A stretch of DNA of 64,000 nt from Shimia sp051201625. Its GTDB lineage: Bacteria; Pseudomonadota; Alphaproteobacteria; Rhodobacterales; Rhodobacteraceae. A program made the translations under genes and the position numbers. Below, in pieces: positions 18,460 to 26,292 of this stretch; the stretch's first letter is position 1; each line of letters starts with the position of its first letter. The notes under the pieces are model-generated. The model did no database searches. It worked only from the letters and a program-made list of their open reading frames with translations, and was not told the DNA's origin. The DNA lies in the NCBI RefSeq assembly GCF_051201625.1, contig NZ_CP179203.1, positions 1,426,001 through 1,490,000 on the forward strand, read 5' to 3'.

Positions 18460-19104
18460 TTAAAAAGGATGCTGGCGTCCGTCCCAAGTTTCAAAACATC
18501 CGGTTTTTTCCAGTGACAGACTTTCAAAACGATCAGCCAGACCTGCCGCCGCCTCCGCGGCTGAAATATCAGCATTGCTGCCGCCTATTTCGCTGCGGGC
18601 CCATCCTGGGTGGTATATGCCAACCGCAATGCCGATACCGTGCAAGTCTGCAGCAAGATTGCGGCCGAGATTGAGTACGGCGGCTTTTGAGGCTCGATAG
18701 ATGTAAGATTTACCCGACGCCAGTTTGTCAGAGGCCATCTGAGACGAGATGATTGCAATCTTTGGAGAGGTTGACATCTGAAGGTTGGGTAACAGGTTTT
18801 GAATTGTCAGAAAAACCCCAGTAACGTTAACCTCAAAAGTGTCTCGCCACATTTCGTGTGGGTATCCGTCCGCCAGATTTTGGTGTTTGTCGGAGTACAC
18901 GCCTGCATTGCAGACCAATAGATCGATCGGTTGCGTATCCAGTTTACGTGCTAAAGCAGCGTGGCTGGAGGGCTTCGATACATCTAAGTGTTCAAATTCG
19001 CCCCCTTGGCGTGCAGTTCCGATCACATGGTGGCCAAGATTGCTCAGCTTTTCATCGAGGGCCTGTCCAATTCCTCGATTGGCACCTGTAATCACCACAC
19101 GCAT
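18460..19104 (-). CDS. short-chain dehydrogenase/reductase
   Basis: 214 residues, slightly short for classical SDRs. The NAD(P)-binding motif is TGANRGIG at about 6-13, NAG appears as LLVCNAGVYS, and the catalytic Ser-Tyr-Lys set is carried by IISSQMAS ... YIYRASKAAV. The C-terminal substrate loop is short and ends near CFETWDGRQHPF. The SDR family is certain; substrate unknown. The gene begins 12 bases downstream of the DUF1178 gene's stop on the same strand and may share its transcript. Confidence 0.9.
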   Translation of the reverse strand: MRVVITGANRGIGQALDEKLSNLGHHVIGTARQGGEFEHLDVSKPSSHAALARKLDTQPIDLLVCNAGVYSDKHQNLADGYPHEMWRDTFEVNVTGVFLTIQNLLPNLQMSTSPKIAIISSQMASDKLASGKSYIYRASKAAVLNLGRNLAADLHGIGIAVGIYHPGWARSEIGGSNADISAAEAAAGLADRFESLSLEKTGCFETWDGRQHPF

Positions 19105-19115
19105 TTTCGTTATCC

Positions 19116-19559
19116 TCAGTTAGTTTTTCGTCCAATGTTAAATGGCAACGGTGTGACTGGGATACCGTCTTCGATTAATGATTTTGCGTCCTCTGGTTTG
19201 GCCTCGCCATAAATAGCCCGTTCTGGTGCGGCGCCCTCATGCATGGCTCTGGCCTCGCTAGCAAATTTATCGCCAACATAGTCTGAGTTATCCTCTACTT
19301 TGCGACGTAACTCAGCCAGCGCTTGTTGAGTTGGGTTTCCTGGGGAAGAGAGTGGGCGATCTTTTGTGGGTAGCTTAGGTGCCGCCTCGGTTCGAGCATG
19401 GCTCACACGGGGTGCCATCATCGCTTTTTCTACATTTGGATCACCGCAGACTGAACATGTCACCATGCCGGAAGACTGAAGCTTCTCGTAAGCATCCGCG
19501 GACTTAAACCAACTTTCAAACCTGTGGTTTTTTGCGCATTTTAAAGTATAGCTGATCAT
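19116..19559 (-). CDS. DUF1178 family protein
   Basis: 147 residues from the ATG at 19559, chosen because an AGGA stands just upstream and the family starts with MI-Y-L-C; the frame extends to 19640 without support. The N-terminus (MISYTLKCAKNHRFESWF) plus a CSVCG knuckle near residue 40 and a conserved C-terminal IYGEAKPEDAKSLIEDGIPV are typical of DUF1178, a small presumed zinc-binding family of unknown role found across alphaproteobacteria. Downstream genes are the SDR and metY. Confidence 0.9.
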   Translation of the reverse strand: MISYTLKCAKNHRFESWFKSADAYEKLQSSGMVTCSVCGDPNVEKAMMAPRVSHARTEAAPKLPTKDRPLSSPGNPTQQALAELRRKVEDNSDYVGDKFASEARAMHEGAAPERAIYGEAKPEDAKSLIEDGIPVTPLPFNIGRKTN

Positions 19560-20230
19560 TGTCCTGCCGTTCAAGCGATGGCCCCCGACACCGTCGGTCC
19601 GGCATTTCCGTAAGATAATCCTGCGATTGACTGTGTTCAAGCTTGGTTATTGAAGTAATCGGCCATCAAAATTGCGTATTCTACGGGGCAGTAAGGAATT
19701 TGTGATGCTTAACGCCACTTTTTTGAGCCCAAAATATTAACGATTGCGCTGGGCTCTTCCCACGTCGACAGAGACCAGACATTGGGCTTTCAGCGGAAAT
19801 AATACAACCAGTTAGGACCTGTACTTACCTTTTACGAAATATTTTTAGTAGTCGTAGAAACCGAAGCTCTGTTTGTTAGCCAAACGGTGTTTTTACAAAC
19901 TGCAGCCTTTTCCAAAGCTTCTTCGGCCATGACCCAATGGGGTTTCAGTCCACCAATCGGACAGCCCGTGAGAACAATCCTGCGACAAAATCAATAAAGT
20001 CGCTTGTATCATTAATGATGCGAGACGAGACGGGGCCAAACAACGCATGTTTGTCATTTTTCCTCCAGCAATAATCATCTCATTTATCCCTATTATGGTA
20101 CAAATCCATAATTGCCCTCCCAATATTTGCTCGTCAAAACAACTTACCGATAAATTAAATATTGCGGATTTCTTTTGAAAATTTTTTATTTTGCCACACA
20201 CCAGTTCCACGCTGAAATCGATAATTTTTG
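19560..20230. other. gene-poor stretch of about 670 bases
   Basis: Between DUF1178 and the pxpC stop there is an AT-rich region with one open minus-strand frame (19893-20234) starting at a GTG that overlaps the pxpC stop. That frame has no recognised motif and looks unlike its neighbours in composition. The promoter of the DUF1178 gene should lie right of 19559. I see no RNA gene or repeat. Confidence 0.35.
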
Positions 20231-21256
20231 TCACCGATCATCGCGCTCGAGGTCGTCGCCAGCGGTTGCACCGCTTATCAGTTGATAGGCTAACAGGTTG
20301 GCCACGCTGTGAGGTTGTCGGATGAGTGGCGATATATTCTCGTTAAACGCGCGACGACGCTTTGCCTCCTGTTTTTCTACCTTGAGTGCTTCCCTGAGGC
20401 TTATGAATTTGAACCGCAAAACAGCTTCTGATGAAGCTTGCACGACAAGCGGGAGATCTGCTGGAAGGACTGATCCAATTCTTGGGTAGCCACCCGTTGT
20501 CTGACATTCGCTGAGCAACACAAATGGTGTGCCGTCACCGGTGATTTGGATATCTCCCGGAATGATCACCTCGGATAAAATCTTTAAACCAACTGCAGTG
20601 TTAAATCCTCTGCCTTCTAGTATAATTCGCATTCCCATACGGTTAGCATGGTTGTCACGGCGAAATTCAGTGGCTTCAAAGCGGGCGATCTCTGACGCAG
20701 AAAATACGTCTGTTTGCAGGCTGGGAACAAGCCGGATGGTACCTCCATCGTGGCGCGGCAAGGTGTGAAGTTTCAGACCTGTCTCGGTATTTGAATCAGG
20801 TCCTACTGGAAGCTGATCACCAGTTTGCACTAAGGTGCCGATCCCCGCTGTGAGGTGTGCGCTCCGAGCATTTAGAATTTTTGATGATTGAATGCCACCA
20901 CCTAGATGAAGATACCCATAACTTCCAGTGTTCTTTCCACCTATCGACAGGCGCGCACCTGCCGGAAGTCTGTGTGATGCATTCCATGCTAGTCGTGCAC
21001 CGTCTATGCTTGCGCGTGAAGCGGCGCCGGTAAGCGATATCCGCAAGTCGTGTGTTGCCTCAAATTCTCCGCCCGTAGACGCCATTTCCAAGACAGCGAG
21101 CTTTTCGTCTTGTTTGAGTAGAGCTGCGCCTTCGGAAACTGCCAGACGGTCAGCGGCACCCCCGCGTGATAATCCAAAGCTCAAGTATCCGGGACGCCCT
21201 AAATCCTGAATGGTCATACCGGCGCCAGCCCTATGTACGAGGAGTGCACGGATCAT
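20231..21256 (-). CDS. pxpC: 5-oxoprolinase subunit C / biotin-dependent carboxyltransferase family
   Basis: 341 residues. It reads as the KipA/allophanate hydrolase subunit 2 family (AHS2): the start IRALLVHRAGAGMTIQDLGR and later GLSRGGAADRLAVSEG are diagnostic, with FVLLSECQTTGGYPRIG near the end. PxpC works with PxpB and normally PxpA to cleave 5-oxoproline to glutamate with ATP. Its ATG overlaps the pxpB stop by one base (TAATG), so the two are coupled. No pxpA lies in the window; the neighbours instead encode hydantoin enzymes, leaving the substrate open. The last ~45 residues are an untypical polar tail. Confidence 0.9.
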   Translation of the reverse strand: MIRALLVHRAGAGMTIQDLGRPGYLSFGLSRGGAADRLAVSEGAALLKQDEKLAVLEMASTGGEFEATHDLRISLTGAASRASIDGARLAWNASHRLPAGARLSIGGKNTGSYGYLHLGGGIQSSKILNARSAHLTAGIGTLVQTGDQLPVGPDSNTETGLKLHTLPRHDGGTIRLVPSLQTDVFSASEIARFEATEFRRDNHANRMGMRIILEGRGFNTAVGLKILSEVIIPGDIQITGDGTPFVLLSECQTTGGYPRIGSVLPADLPLVVQASSEAVLRFKFISLREALKVEKQEAKRRRAFNENISPLIRQPHSVANLLAYQLISGATAGDDLERDDR

Positions 21257-21996
21257 TAAATGGCCTCGGCTACTGCACCGCCGTAAGGATCTTTCTTCAA
21301 AGAACTTAGGCGTTCAGGCGTTGTAGGTTCGAAGTATACCTCATCTCCGGGACGCAACAAAAAGGGATCATCAGAATTTTGCTGGAAGACCTGTATTGCT
21401 GTTTGCCCAATATGGCGCCAACCGGTGGAAGTCTCGACAGGGAACAGTACCAATTGTCGGATAGCGACACATAAACCACCGATTGGAATACGCGCACTGA
21501 GTTCTGTTTGACGTGGGAGATCCCATGGTTGAGGTAATTCCCCTAAATAGGGCATACCCGGGGCGAAGCCAATGGTTTGCACTCGGACCCGCGTTTGTGA
21601 AATCGATGCGATCGCTGCATCAGGCGTCAGCCCTGCCGCGTGTGCGGCTTCGGAAAAGAGTGGTGCTAGGCTTGTTCCGAACACAGTCGGTACTCGCCAC
21701 AATTTGCGCCCACGCGGTAACTCCATTTCTAGCCAGTTTTCTTTTTTGATGAGTTTTTCAAGCATATGCTGTATCTGAGAATGTTCATGCCACAGCGGAT
21801 CAAATCTCAGATAGGTTGAAACGAGCGATGTCGAAGTTTCTTCGATCCCGTCCCAACCCGCATTTTCTATTGCCTCGCGAAAGGCAAGTGCGGCTCTGTT
21901 TGCTGGTTCACTCAGAGAATGGGAGAAACTGATGAGGAAGCCATCGATACCAGCGGTTCGGATTATTGGCCAAAGCGCCTCTTTGGATTGTGACAT
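21256..21996 (-). CDS. pxpB: 5-oxoprolinase subunit B (KipI / allophanate hydrolase subunit 1 family)
   Basis: 246 residues from the ATG at 21996 (a start at 22023 is possible). The AHS1/cyclophilin-like domain is recognised by VQTIGFAPGMPYLGELP, the strand AVRIPIGG-type segment (ARIPIGGLCVAIRQ) and GWRHIGQT. It forms a complex with PxpC. It lies in a minus-strand cluster below the DapA-like, racemase and hydantoinase genes, but a 270-base gap separates it from the DapA-like gene, so it may be a separate transcription unit. Confidence 0.88.
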   Translation of the reverse strand: MSQSKEALWPIIRTAGIDGFLISFSHSLSEPANRAALAFREAIENAGWDGIEETSTSLVSTYLRFDPLWHEHSQIQHMLEKLIKKENWLEMELPRGRKLWRVPTVFGTSLAPLFSEAAHAAGLTPDAAIASISQTRVRVQTIGFAPGMPYLGELPQPWDLPRQTELSARIPIGGLCVAIRQLVLFPVETSTGWRHIGQTAIQVFQQNSDDPFLLRPGDEVYFEPTTPERLSSLKKDPYGGAVAEAI

Positions 21997-22290
21997 AAAT
22001 AATGTTCGCTCATCTCGTCGCATAATTTCAATTTTTATTATAGCCGTTCGGGCTGCAACTGCCTAGGTTCATGCGCTTTCCGGGTAATCCTCATTTTTGG
22101 TAAATTCTCATTCAGAAAATTCAGACACCCACATCGTGCTGAGCATTGAGAGGTTGGTCTTAGGTGGCAAAGGTCAAGAGGGTAGGGGCCACGATTTTGG
22201 ACTTTAATGGCGGTGCCTTCGAAAATAAAGCTGACAGGTAATCAATGCCTCCAGCACATATTACGATGATTTGAGGACCTCACTATGACG
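21997..22290. other. gap inside the catabolic cluster
   Basis: Nearly 300 bases between pxpB and the DapA-like gene, much longer than the other joints in this cluster, which overlap. No gene is visible. It could hold a promoter for pxpBC or the remains of a lost gene such as pxpA, but I see no recognisable remnant. Confidence 0.3.
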
Positions 22291-23208
22291 CTACAGACCA
22301 AGCTTACGTAAGCGCAATTTTTGTCGAGCCGCTAGAATATCAATTTCAGCGATTGTCTGTGCTGAGAGATCTGCACCGGGTTTGCGAAGCGTCGGGTGTG
22401 ATATGACACCCTGCTGGGACAATGAATATTTTCGAACGGCAAGCCCCATTCCCGGCTGTGATTCATATCGCACCATGGGCATATACGCATCAAAGATATC
22501 ACGGGCGCGTTCTATTTCGCGTGCAGCAAATGCATCAAGGACTTGCCGCATCATTTCGGGGTAACCAAAACCTGTCATGGCGCCGTCCGCCCCCCGCAAC
22601 ATTTCCTCCAGCAGAAACATCCCGCCATTCCCGCACAAAATTGAAACGCGGCGCGCACCGGCATCTGAGGCTGACCTTAGAGCAGTGATTTTTTCCAAAC
22701 CGGGCCAATCTTCGTGTTTGAGCATAATGCAGGTTGGACAATCTTCGATGATCTGTAACACCACCGACGAGGAGATGCGCACACCCGTTGCCAGAGGGAA
22801 ATCTTGAAGAACAAAAGGAATAGCACCCAAGGCATCCGCAACGTGGTGGTAATAATTGACGATCTGCGCGTCGGTCTGTAAGCCCATTGGCGGCGCAACC
22901 ATCACCCCGCTTGCTCCAAAATCCATAGCTTCTTTGCTTAGTGCTGTCATCGCTGCGAAGCCCGGAGCAGATACTCCAACGATAATTGGAACTGAACATT
23001 GTGAGGCTACGCGTTGGACTACTGCTACGGATTCTGCCGCAGAAAGTTTATCCGCTTCGCCCATCATTCCCAATATCGTCAGGCCGTCCGCACCTTTTTC
23101 GATATAGGAGTTTATCATACGGTCAATACTGTCGAAATCTAATCCTCCGTCAGGTAAGAATGGTGTGGCGGCAATTGTAAACACGCCATTGGTGGTCTCA
23201 TTGAGCAT
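22291..23208 (-). CDS. dihydrodipicolinate synthase (DapA)-family lyase
   Basis: 305 residues with the DapA/NAL TIM-barrel pattern: GVFTIAATPFLPDGGLD at the start, GADGLTILGMMGEADKLS, and the Schiff-base lysine in IMLKHEDWPGLEKI at about 165. The usual Tyr-containing YNVP segment is replaced by LQDFPLATG, so it is not a DapA proper but a relative with another 2-oxo acid or aldehyde substrate. It overlaps the racemase gene by 11 bases and belongs to the same operon. Role inferred: aldol cleavage or dehydration of an intermediate in the hydantoin/oxoproline pathway. Confidence 0.88.
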   Translation of the reverse strand: MLNETTNGVFTIAATPFLPDGGLDFDSIDRMINSYIEKGADGLTILGMMGEADKLSAAESVAVVQRVASQCSVPIIVGVSAPGFAAMTALSKEAMDFGASGVMVAPPMGLQTDAQIVNYYHHVADALGAIPFVLQDFPLATGVRISSSVVLQIIEDCPTCIMLKHEDWPGLEKITALRSASDAGARRVSILCGNGGMFLLEEMLRGADGAMTGFGYPEMMRQVLDAFAAREIERARDIFDAYMPMVRYESQPGMGLAVRKYSLSQQGVISHPTLRKPGADLSAQTIAEIDILAARQKLRLRKLGL

Positions 23209-23881
23209 ATTTTTTACTCTGCAGTTTGTGCGACAGTTGGAGGCAAATGTGGCTCAGCGCCAAGCCGACTGCAGCTTGGGTGGGTTCTACAACTGGAAGT
23301 CCAGTCGTGTCTTGCAACTGAGCGCGGTAGTGGGCCATGCCTGCACATCCCATAATCAGCACGTCTGCGCCATCCAAATCGCGTAGCAGCTTGCCTGTTG
23401 AGATCATTGCATTCAGGCTTTTTTTTTCATCAAGAAGATCTGCTACGCTCAGGCCAAGCGCACGATCACCCGCAAGCCGGTCCAGCACACCCATGGCTCC
23501 GAAAGCACGGAGGTGACGTGGGATGGAAGGTTGGAGAATAGAAATTACCCCAAATCTTTGACCCAGTGTCAAAGCGGTCATTGTTGAAGCCTCCTGAATG
23601 CCGATCACTGGCAGAGTAGTCTGGTCCCGAAGTGCGTGTAACCCCGGATCCCCAAAGCAAGCTATTACATATCCGGCCGCATCTTCCTGCGCTGCTGCCA
23701 GTTCCAGCATCGCAGTGATGGTTAGATCCGCCTGCTTTTGGTTTTCAATAGCAGGTGGTCCCTCTGTCAGGGTGTGACAACGGATGGGGTAGCCGAAACT
23801 TCGAAGTGGTTGAATGGCTTCGTCGATGCCACTGGTTATCCTTTTGGATGAATTTGGGTTGATGACGATAAGTGTTTTCAT
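23198..23881 (-). CDS. hydantoin racemase (Asp/Glu racemase superfamily)
   Basis: 227 residues, the usual size. The N-terminus LIVINPNSSKRITSGID and two cysteine strands, GYVIACFGDPGL and DVLIMGCAGMAHY, are the acid-base pair of the Asp/Glu/hydantoin racemase family. It would interconvert D- and L-5-substituted hydantoins so that a stereoselective hydantoinase can use both. It overlaps the DapA-like gene by 11 bases and the small gene upstream by 4 (ATGA), so all are translated together. Maleate isomerase-like functions cannot be ruled out. Confidence 0.88.
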   Translation of the reverse strand: MKTLIVINPNSSKRITSGIDEAIQPLRSFGYPIRCHTLTEGPPAIENQKQADLTITAMLELAAAQEDAAGYVIACFGDPGLHALRDQTTLPVIGIQEASTMTALTLGQRFGVISILQPSIPRHLRAFGAMGVLDRLAGDRALGLSVADLLDEKKSLNAMISTGKLLRDLDGADVLIMGCAGMAHYRAQLQDTTGLPVVEPTQAAVGLALSHICLQLSHKLQSKKYAQ

Positions 23882-24096
23882 GCGTTTACTCGCATTGTGG
23901 CTTCAATTTTAAGGTGATGGCTCTTCGGCCCTTCGGTCATCAAGCCGAAGTAGCAAATTGGATCGCTGCCAAACATGTACACTAAATTGTCCAATACATT
24001 TTCTTTTCTGTACGCATGCACATCATCCATGTGGGCAAACACGGTGCAAAGCTGTAACAAATTTTGCCTTTCATTCTCTAATTTATCTTGTTCCAT
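23878..24096 (-). CDS. small protein of unknown function in the hydantoin cluster
   Basis: 72 residues. It is not recognised. It is polar with no signal peptide and contains a central VYMFGSDPICYFGLM stretch. The TGA overlaps the racemase ATG (ATGA), which argues for real translation and coupling. A hydantoinase gene ends ~100 bases downstream of its neighbour on the same strand's upstream side (24201). The ribosome site before ATG 24096 is poor. It may be a genuine small subunit or a truncated remnant. Confidence 0.5.
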   Translation of the reverse strand: MEQDKLENERQNLLQLCTVFAHMDDVHAYRKENVLDNLVYMFGSDPICYFGLMTEGPKSHHLKIEATMRVNA

Positions 24097-24200
24097 TCAC
24101 CAGTCTCAGAATTTCTTTTTACGCTAGTTCCTTGGTCCAAAATCTTGTTGGTAAAAAATGACGGCAGCTAGGCTATCCTCCTTTGAAGTTTTCATAGCGT

Positions 24201-25622
24201 CTATGGTTTTGCTGTTGGCATAATTGGCCTCATTATTGGACGCTGCCGATCAAGCCACTGGCCATTACCAAGCTTGCCGTAGAAAGTATTATTTTTCATA
24301 AGTGTCTGCCCTCGCAAAATTACGTGTTCTGGCCAGCCTTTGACGGTAAACCCTTCCCATGGGTTGTAGCCCACGTTATCGTGTAAATCGTTTGCGGCAT
24401 ATGTAACTTTTTTGTACGGGTTCCAAATCACAATATCCGCGTCCATGCCCTCTGAAATAGCGCCTTTGTGCTCCAGTCCGTAGATTTGAGCGGGGGCCTG
24501 TGAGGTTAGTTTAGCGAAGGCCTCTACTCCTCCTTGGCCTTCGGATACCATAGCGTTGAACATCAGCGGCAATCGTGTTTCCAGTCCAGGCAAACCATTG
24601 GCAATCTGATGAAAACCTGCGTTTAGGCCTGCCGCGAGCTTGCCAGTCTCATCAAATCGATAAGGGGCGTGATCTGAAGATATCAAGCTAAGCGTTCCTG
24701 AGTGGATGGCATGCCATAACGCTACTTGGTCGGATGTTTTGCGTTGTGGCGGTGAGCACATCCATTTTGCGCCGTCAAGCGCGGGTTTGTTAAGTACATC
24801 GTCAGTCATTAAGAGGTAATGGGGACAGGTTTCTGCCCATACAGGTACACCTCGGGATTGGGCTGAACGAATGGCCACTGCAGCTTCGCTGCACGAAATG
24901 TGAAATAGCATTACAGGTTGGTTGATATATTCAGCAAAGCGGCAGATGCGCTCTACTGCTTCGATTTCAGCTATTTTGGGACGGGATTTGGCATGAAATT
25001 TCGGGGAGACCTGCCCAGCCTCAATCAAAGCGTTCCTTGCTTGCGTGATTATCGCGTCATTTTCGGCGTGAACACAAACTAAAGCACCATTTTGACGCGC
25101 TTGGGCAAGTATTTTTAGCAGGTCTGCATCGCGCAGTTGGATATTGTAAGTTGTAAATACTTTCAGCGATCTGTGACCGGCATTGATCAGTGTAACTAGG
25201 TCATTGTCAAATCCTGCAACGGTAGTATCGGTTAGTGTAATGTGAAACGCATAATCAATCATTGCACCCTTGCTGGCGCGTGCGGCGTAATTGGCAATCG
25301 TATCAGTGAGCGATTGGCCCTTAGCCTGCGCAGCGAACGAAATTACACTGGTTGTGCCACCCATAGCGGCAGACTTCGTGGCCGTTTCAAAGGTGTCAGC
25401 ATTCCACTGCCCCATGCCGGACATCTGTTCGATATGGGCGTGTGGATCAACGCCGCCTGGCGTTACTATTTTGCCTTTGGCTGAAATGTGGTTTCTTGCG
25501 GAGCTAACGGGTGTTCCAACGGACAGAATTTTTCCATCTGTTATTGCGAGATCGCCGTCTACTACACCATCTGGAGTGACCACTTGGCTGTCATGAATAA
25601 CAAGATCTACGCTAGGGTGCAT
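24201..25622 (-). CDS. hydA: dihydropyrimidinase / D-hydantoinase
   Basis: 473 residues from ATG 25622, behind GGAAG; the frame opens to 25673. A binuclear-zinc amidohydrolase: the metal motif is DPHAHIEQ near 58-64, the carboxylated lysine lies in LKVFTTYN near 150, further ligands are in VCVHAEND and LFHISCSEAA, and the final Asp is in LISSDHAPYRFDE. It opens the ring of hydantoins or dihydropyrimidines to N-carbamoyl acids. It is the first gene of the minus-strand cluster with racemase, DapA-like lyase and PxpBC. No carbamoylase gene is present nearby, so the product's fate is unclear. Confidence 0.93.
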   Translation of the reverse strand: MHPSVDLVIHDSQVVTPDGVVDGDLAITDGKILSVGTPVSSARNHISAKGKIVTPGGVDPHAHIEQMSGMGQWNADTFETATKSAAMGGTTSVISFAAQAKGQSLTDTIANYAARASKGAMIDYAFHITLTDTTVAGFDNDLVTLINAGHRSLKVFTTYNIQLRDADLLKILAQARQNGALVCVHAENDAIITQARNALIEAGQVSPKFHAKSRPKIAEIEAVERICRFAEYINQPVMLFHISCSEAAVAIRSAQSRGVPVWAETCPHYLLMTDDVLNKPALDGAKWMCSPPQRKTSDQVALWHAIHSGTLSLISSDHAPYRFDETGKLAAGLNAGFHQIANGLPGLETRLPLMFNAMVSEGQGGVEAFAKLTSQAPAQIYGLEHKGAISEGMDADIVIWNPYKKVTYAANDLHDNVGYNPWEGFTVKGWPEHVILRGQTLMKNNTFYGKLGNGQWLDRQRPIMRPIMPTAKP

Positions 25623-25900
25623 CTTTTTATCTTCCACATTGATATCTTGTTCGCACACCATGCCGTCAATCATGTGTTCTGCAAAGTAATTTAGAAGGGT
25701 TCGTATAAAGGTCGATGTTTGCCACTGTACGTTTGCGTCGCCTCAGTTTGCATTATGTCTGATTTCACAGTTGCAGTTGACCTCTTCAAGGGCTGGTCGT
25801 GACTAAGCCGATAGAAAACTGATAAAAGCAAGTTAAGTTGAGCTAAGTGGATCAACCGCGACATACAGCTTATTCTTGTGGAAGCTCTGCGAGCGTTTAC

Positions 25901-25929
25901 TTGACGTTGGAAAGACTATGAAATACACC
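25901..25929 (+). promoter_or_regulatory. probable sigma-70 promoter of tRNA-Gly
   Basis: TTGACG (25901-25906), a 17-base spacer, and TACACC (25924-25929) end 13 bases before the tRNA. The -35 is near consensus and the -10 moderate. Confidence 0.5.
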
Positions 25930-25942
25930 CCGAATCTGTAAA

Positions 25943-26016
25943 GCGGGCGTTGTGTAGTGGTAAGACCTTAGCCTTCCAAGCTAATGACGCGGGTTCGATT
26001 CCCGCCGCCCGCTCCA
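25943..26016 (+). tRNA. tRNA-Gly, anticodon UCC
   Basis: A full cloverleaf. The acceptor GCGGGCG (25943-25949) pairs with CGCCCGC (26006-26012). The anticodon stem TTAGC/GCTAA encloses loop CTTCCAA, giving anticodon TCC. The T-arm carries GGGTTCGATTCCC. The discriminator T is followed by an encoded CCA (26014-26016). A T-rich run follows. It stands alone between the divergent hydantoinase promoter region and the ABC exporter gene. Confidence 0.96.
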
Positions 26017-26292
26017 AAATTTTTTCCTCAAATTTAATCCACTCAAAAATAAAGCATATCGTCTATGCATAGCGCCTCAATTCGTCCAAAAAACTTTTTT
26101 CAGAACGTCTTGTCGGCTCCGGGGATTACGCTTTGTCTTCAGCCATACGCCTCGCTTGAAAACACAGTCGTCCGAATTTGCAGATGGAGTTACTTGGATT
26201 GGCTTGGGTCGCAAACTTTGCGTCATCAGGTCTCTTGACGGTTGCGGCATTGAAGGCCACTAACACAAAGCTAACCAGCCGAGGATGCATAA

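Noticed and set aside
18338..18460. possible SAM-II riboswitch in front of metY
   Set aside because: The conserved GATTTAA, GCAAGCGC and GCTAAA parts of the SAM-II core are absent.
19893..20234. 113-residue minus-strand frame beginning with GTG over the pxpC stop
   Set aside because: The overlap looked like coupling, but composition is AT-rich and irregular, the protein looks random, and no pxpA features are present.
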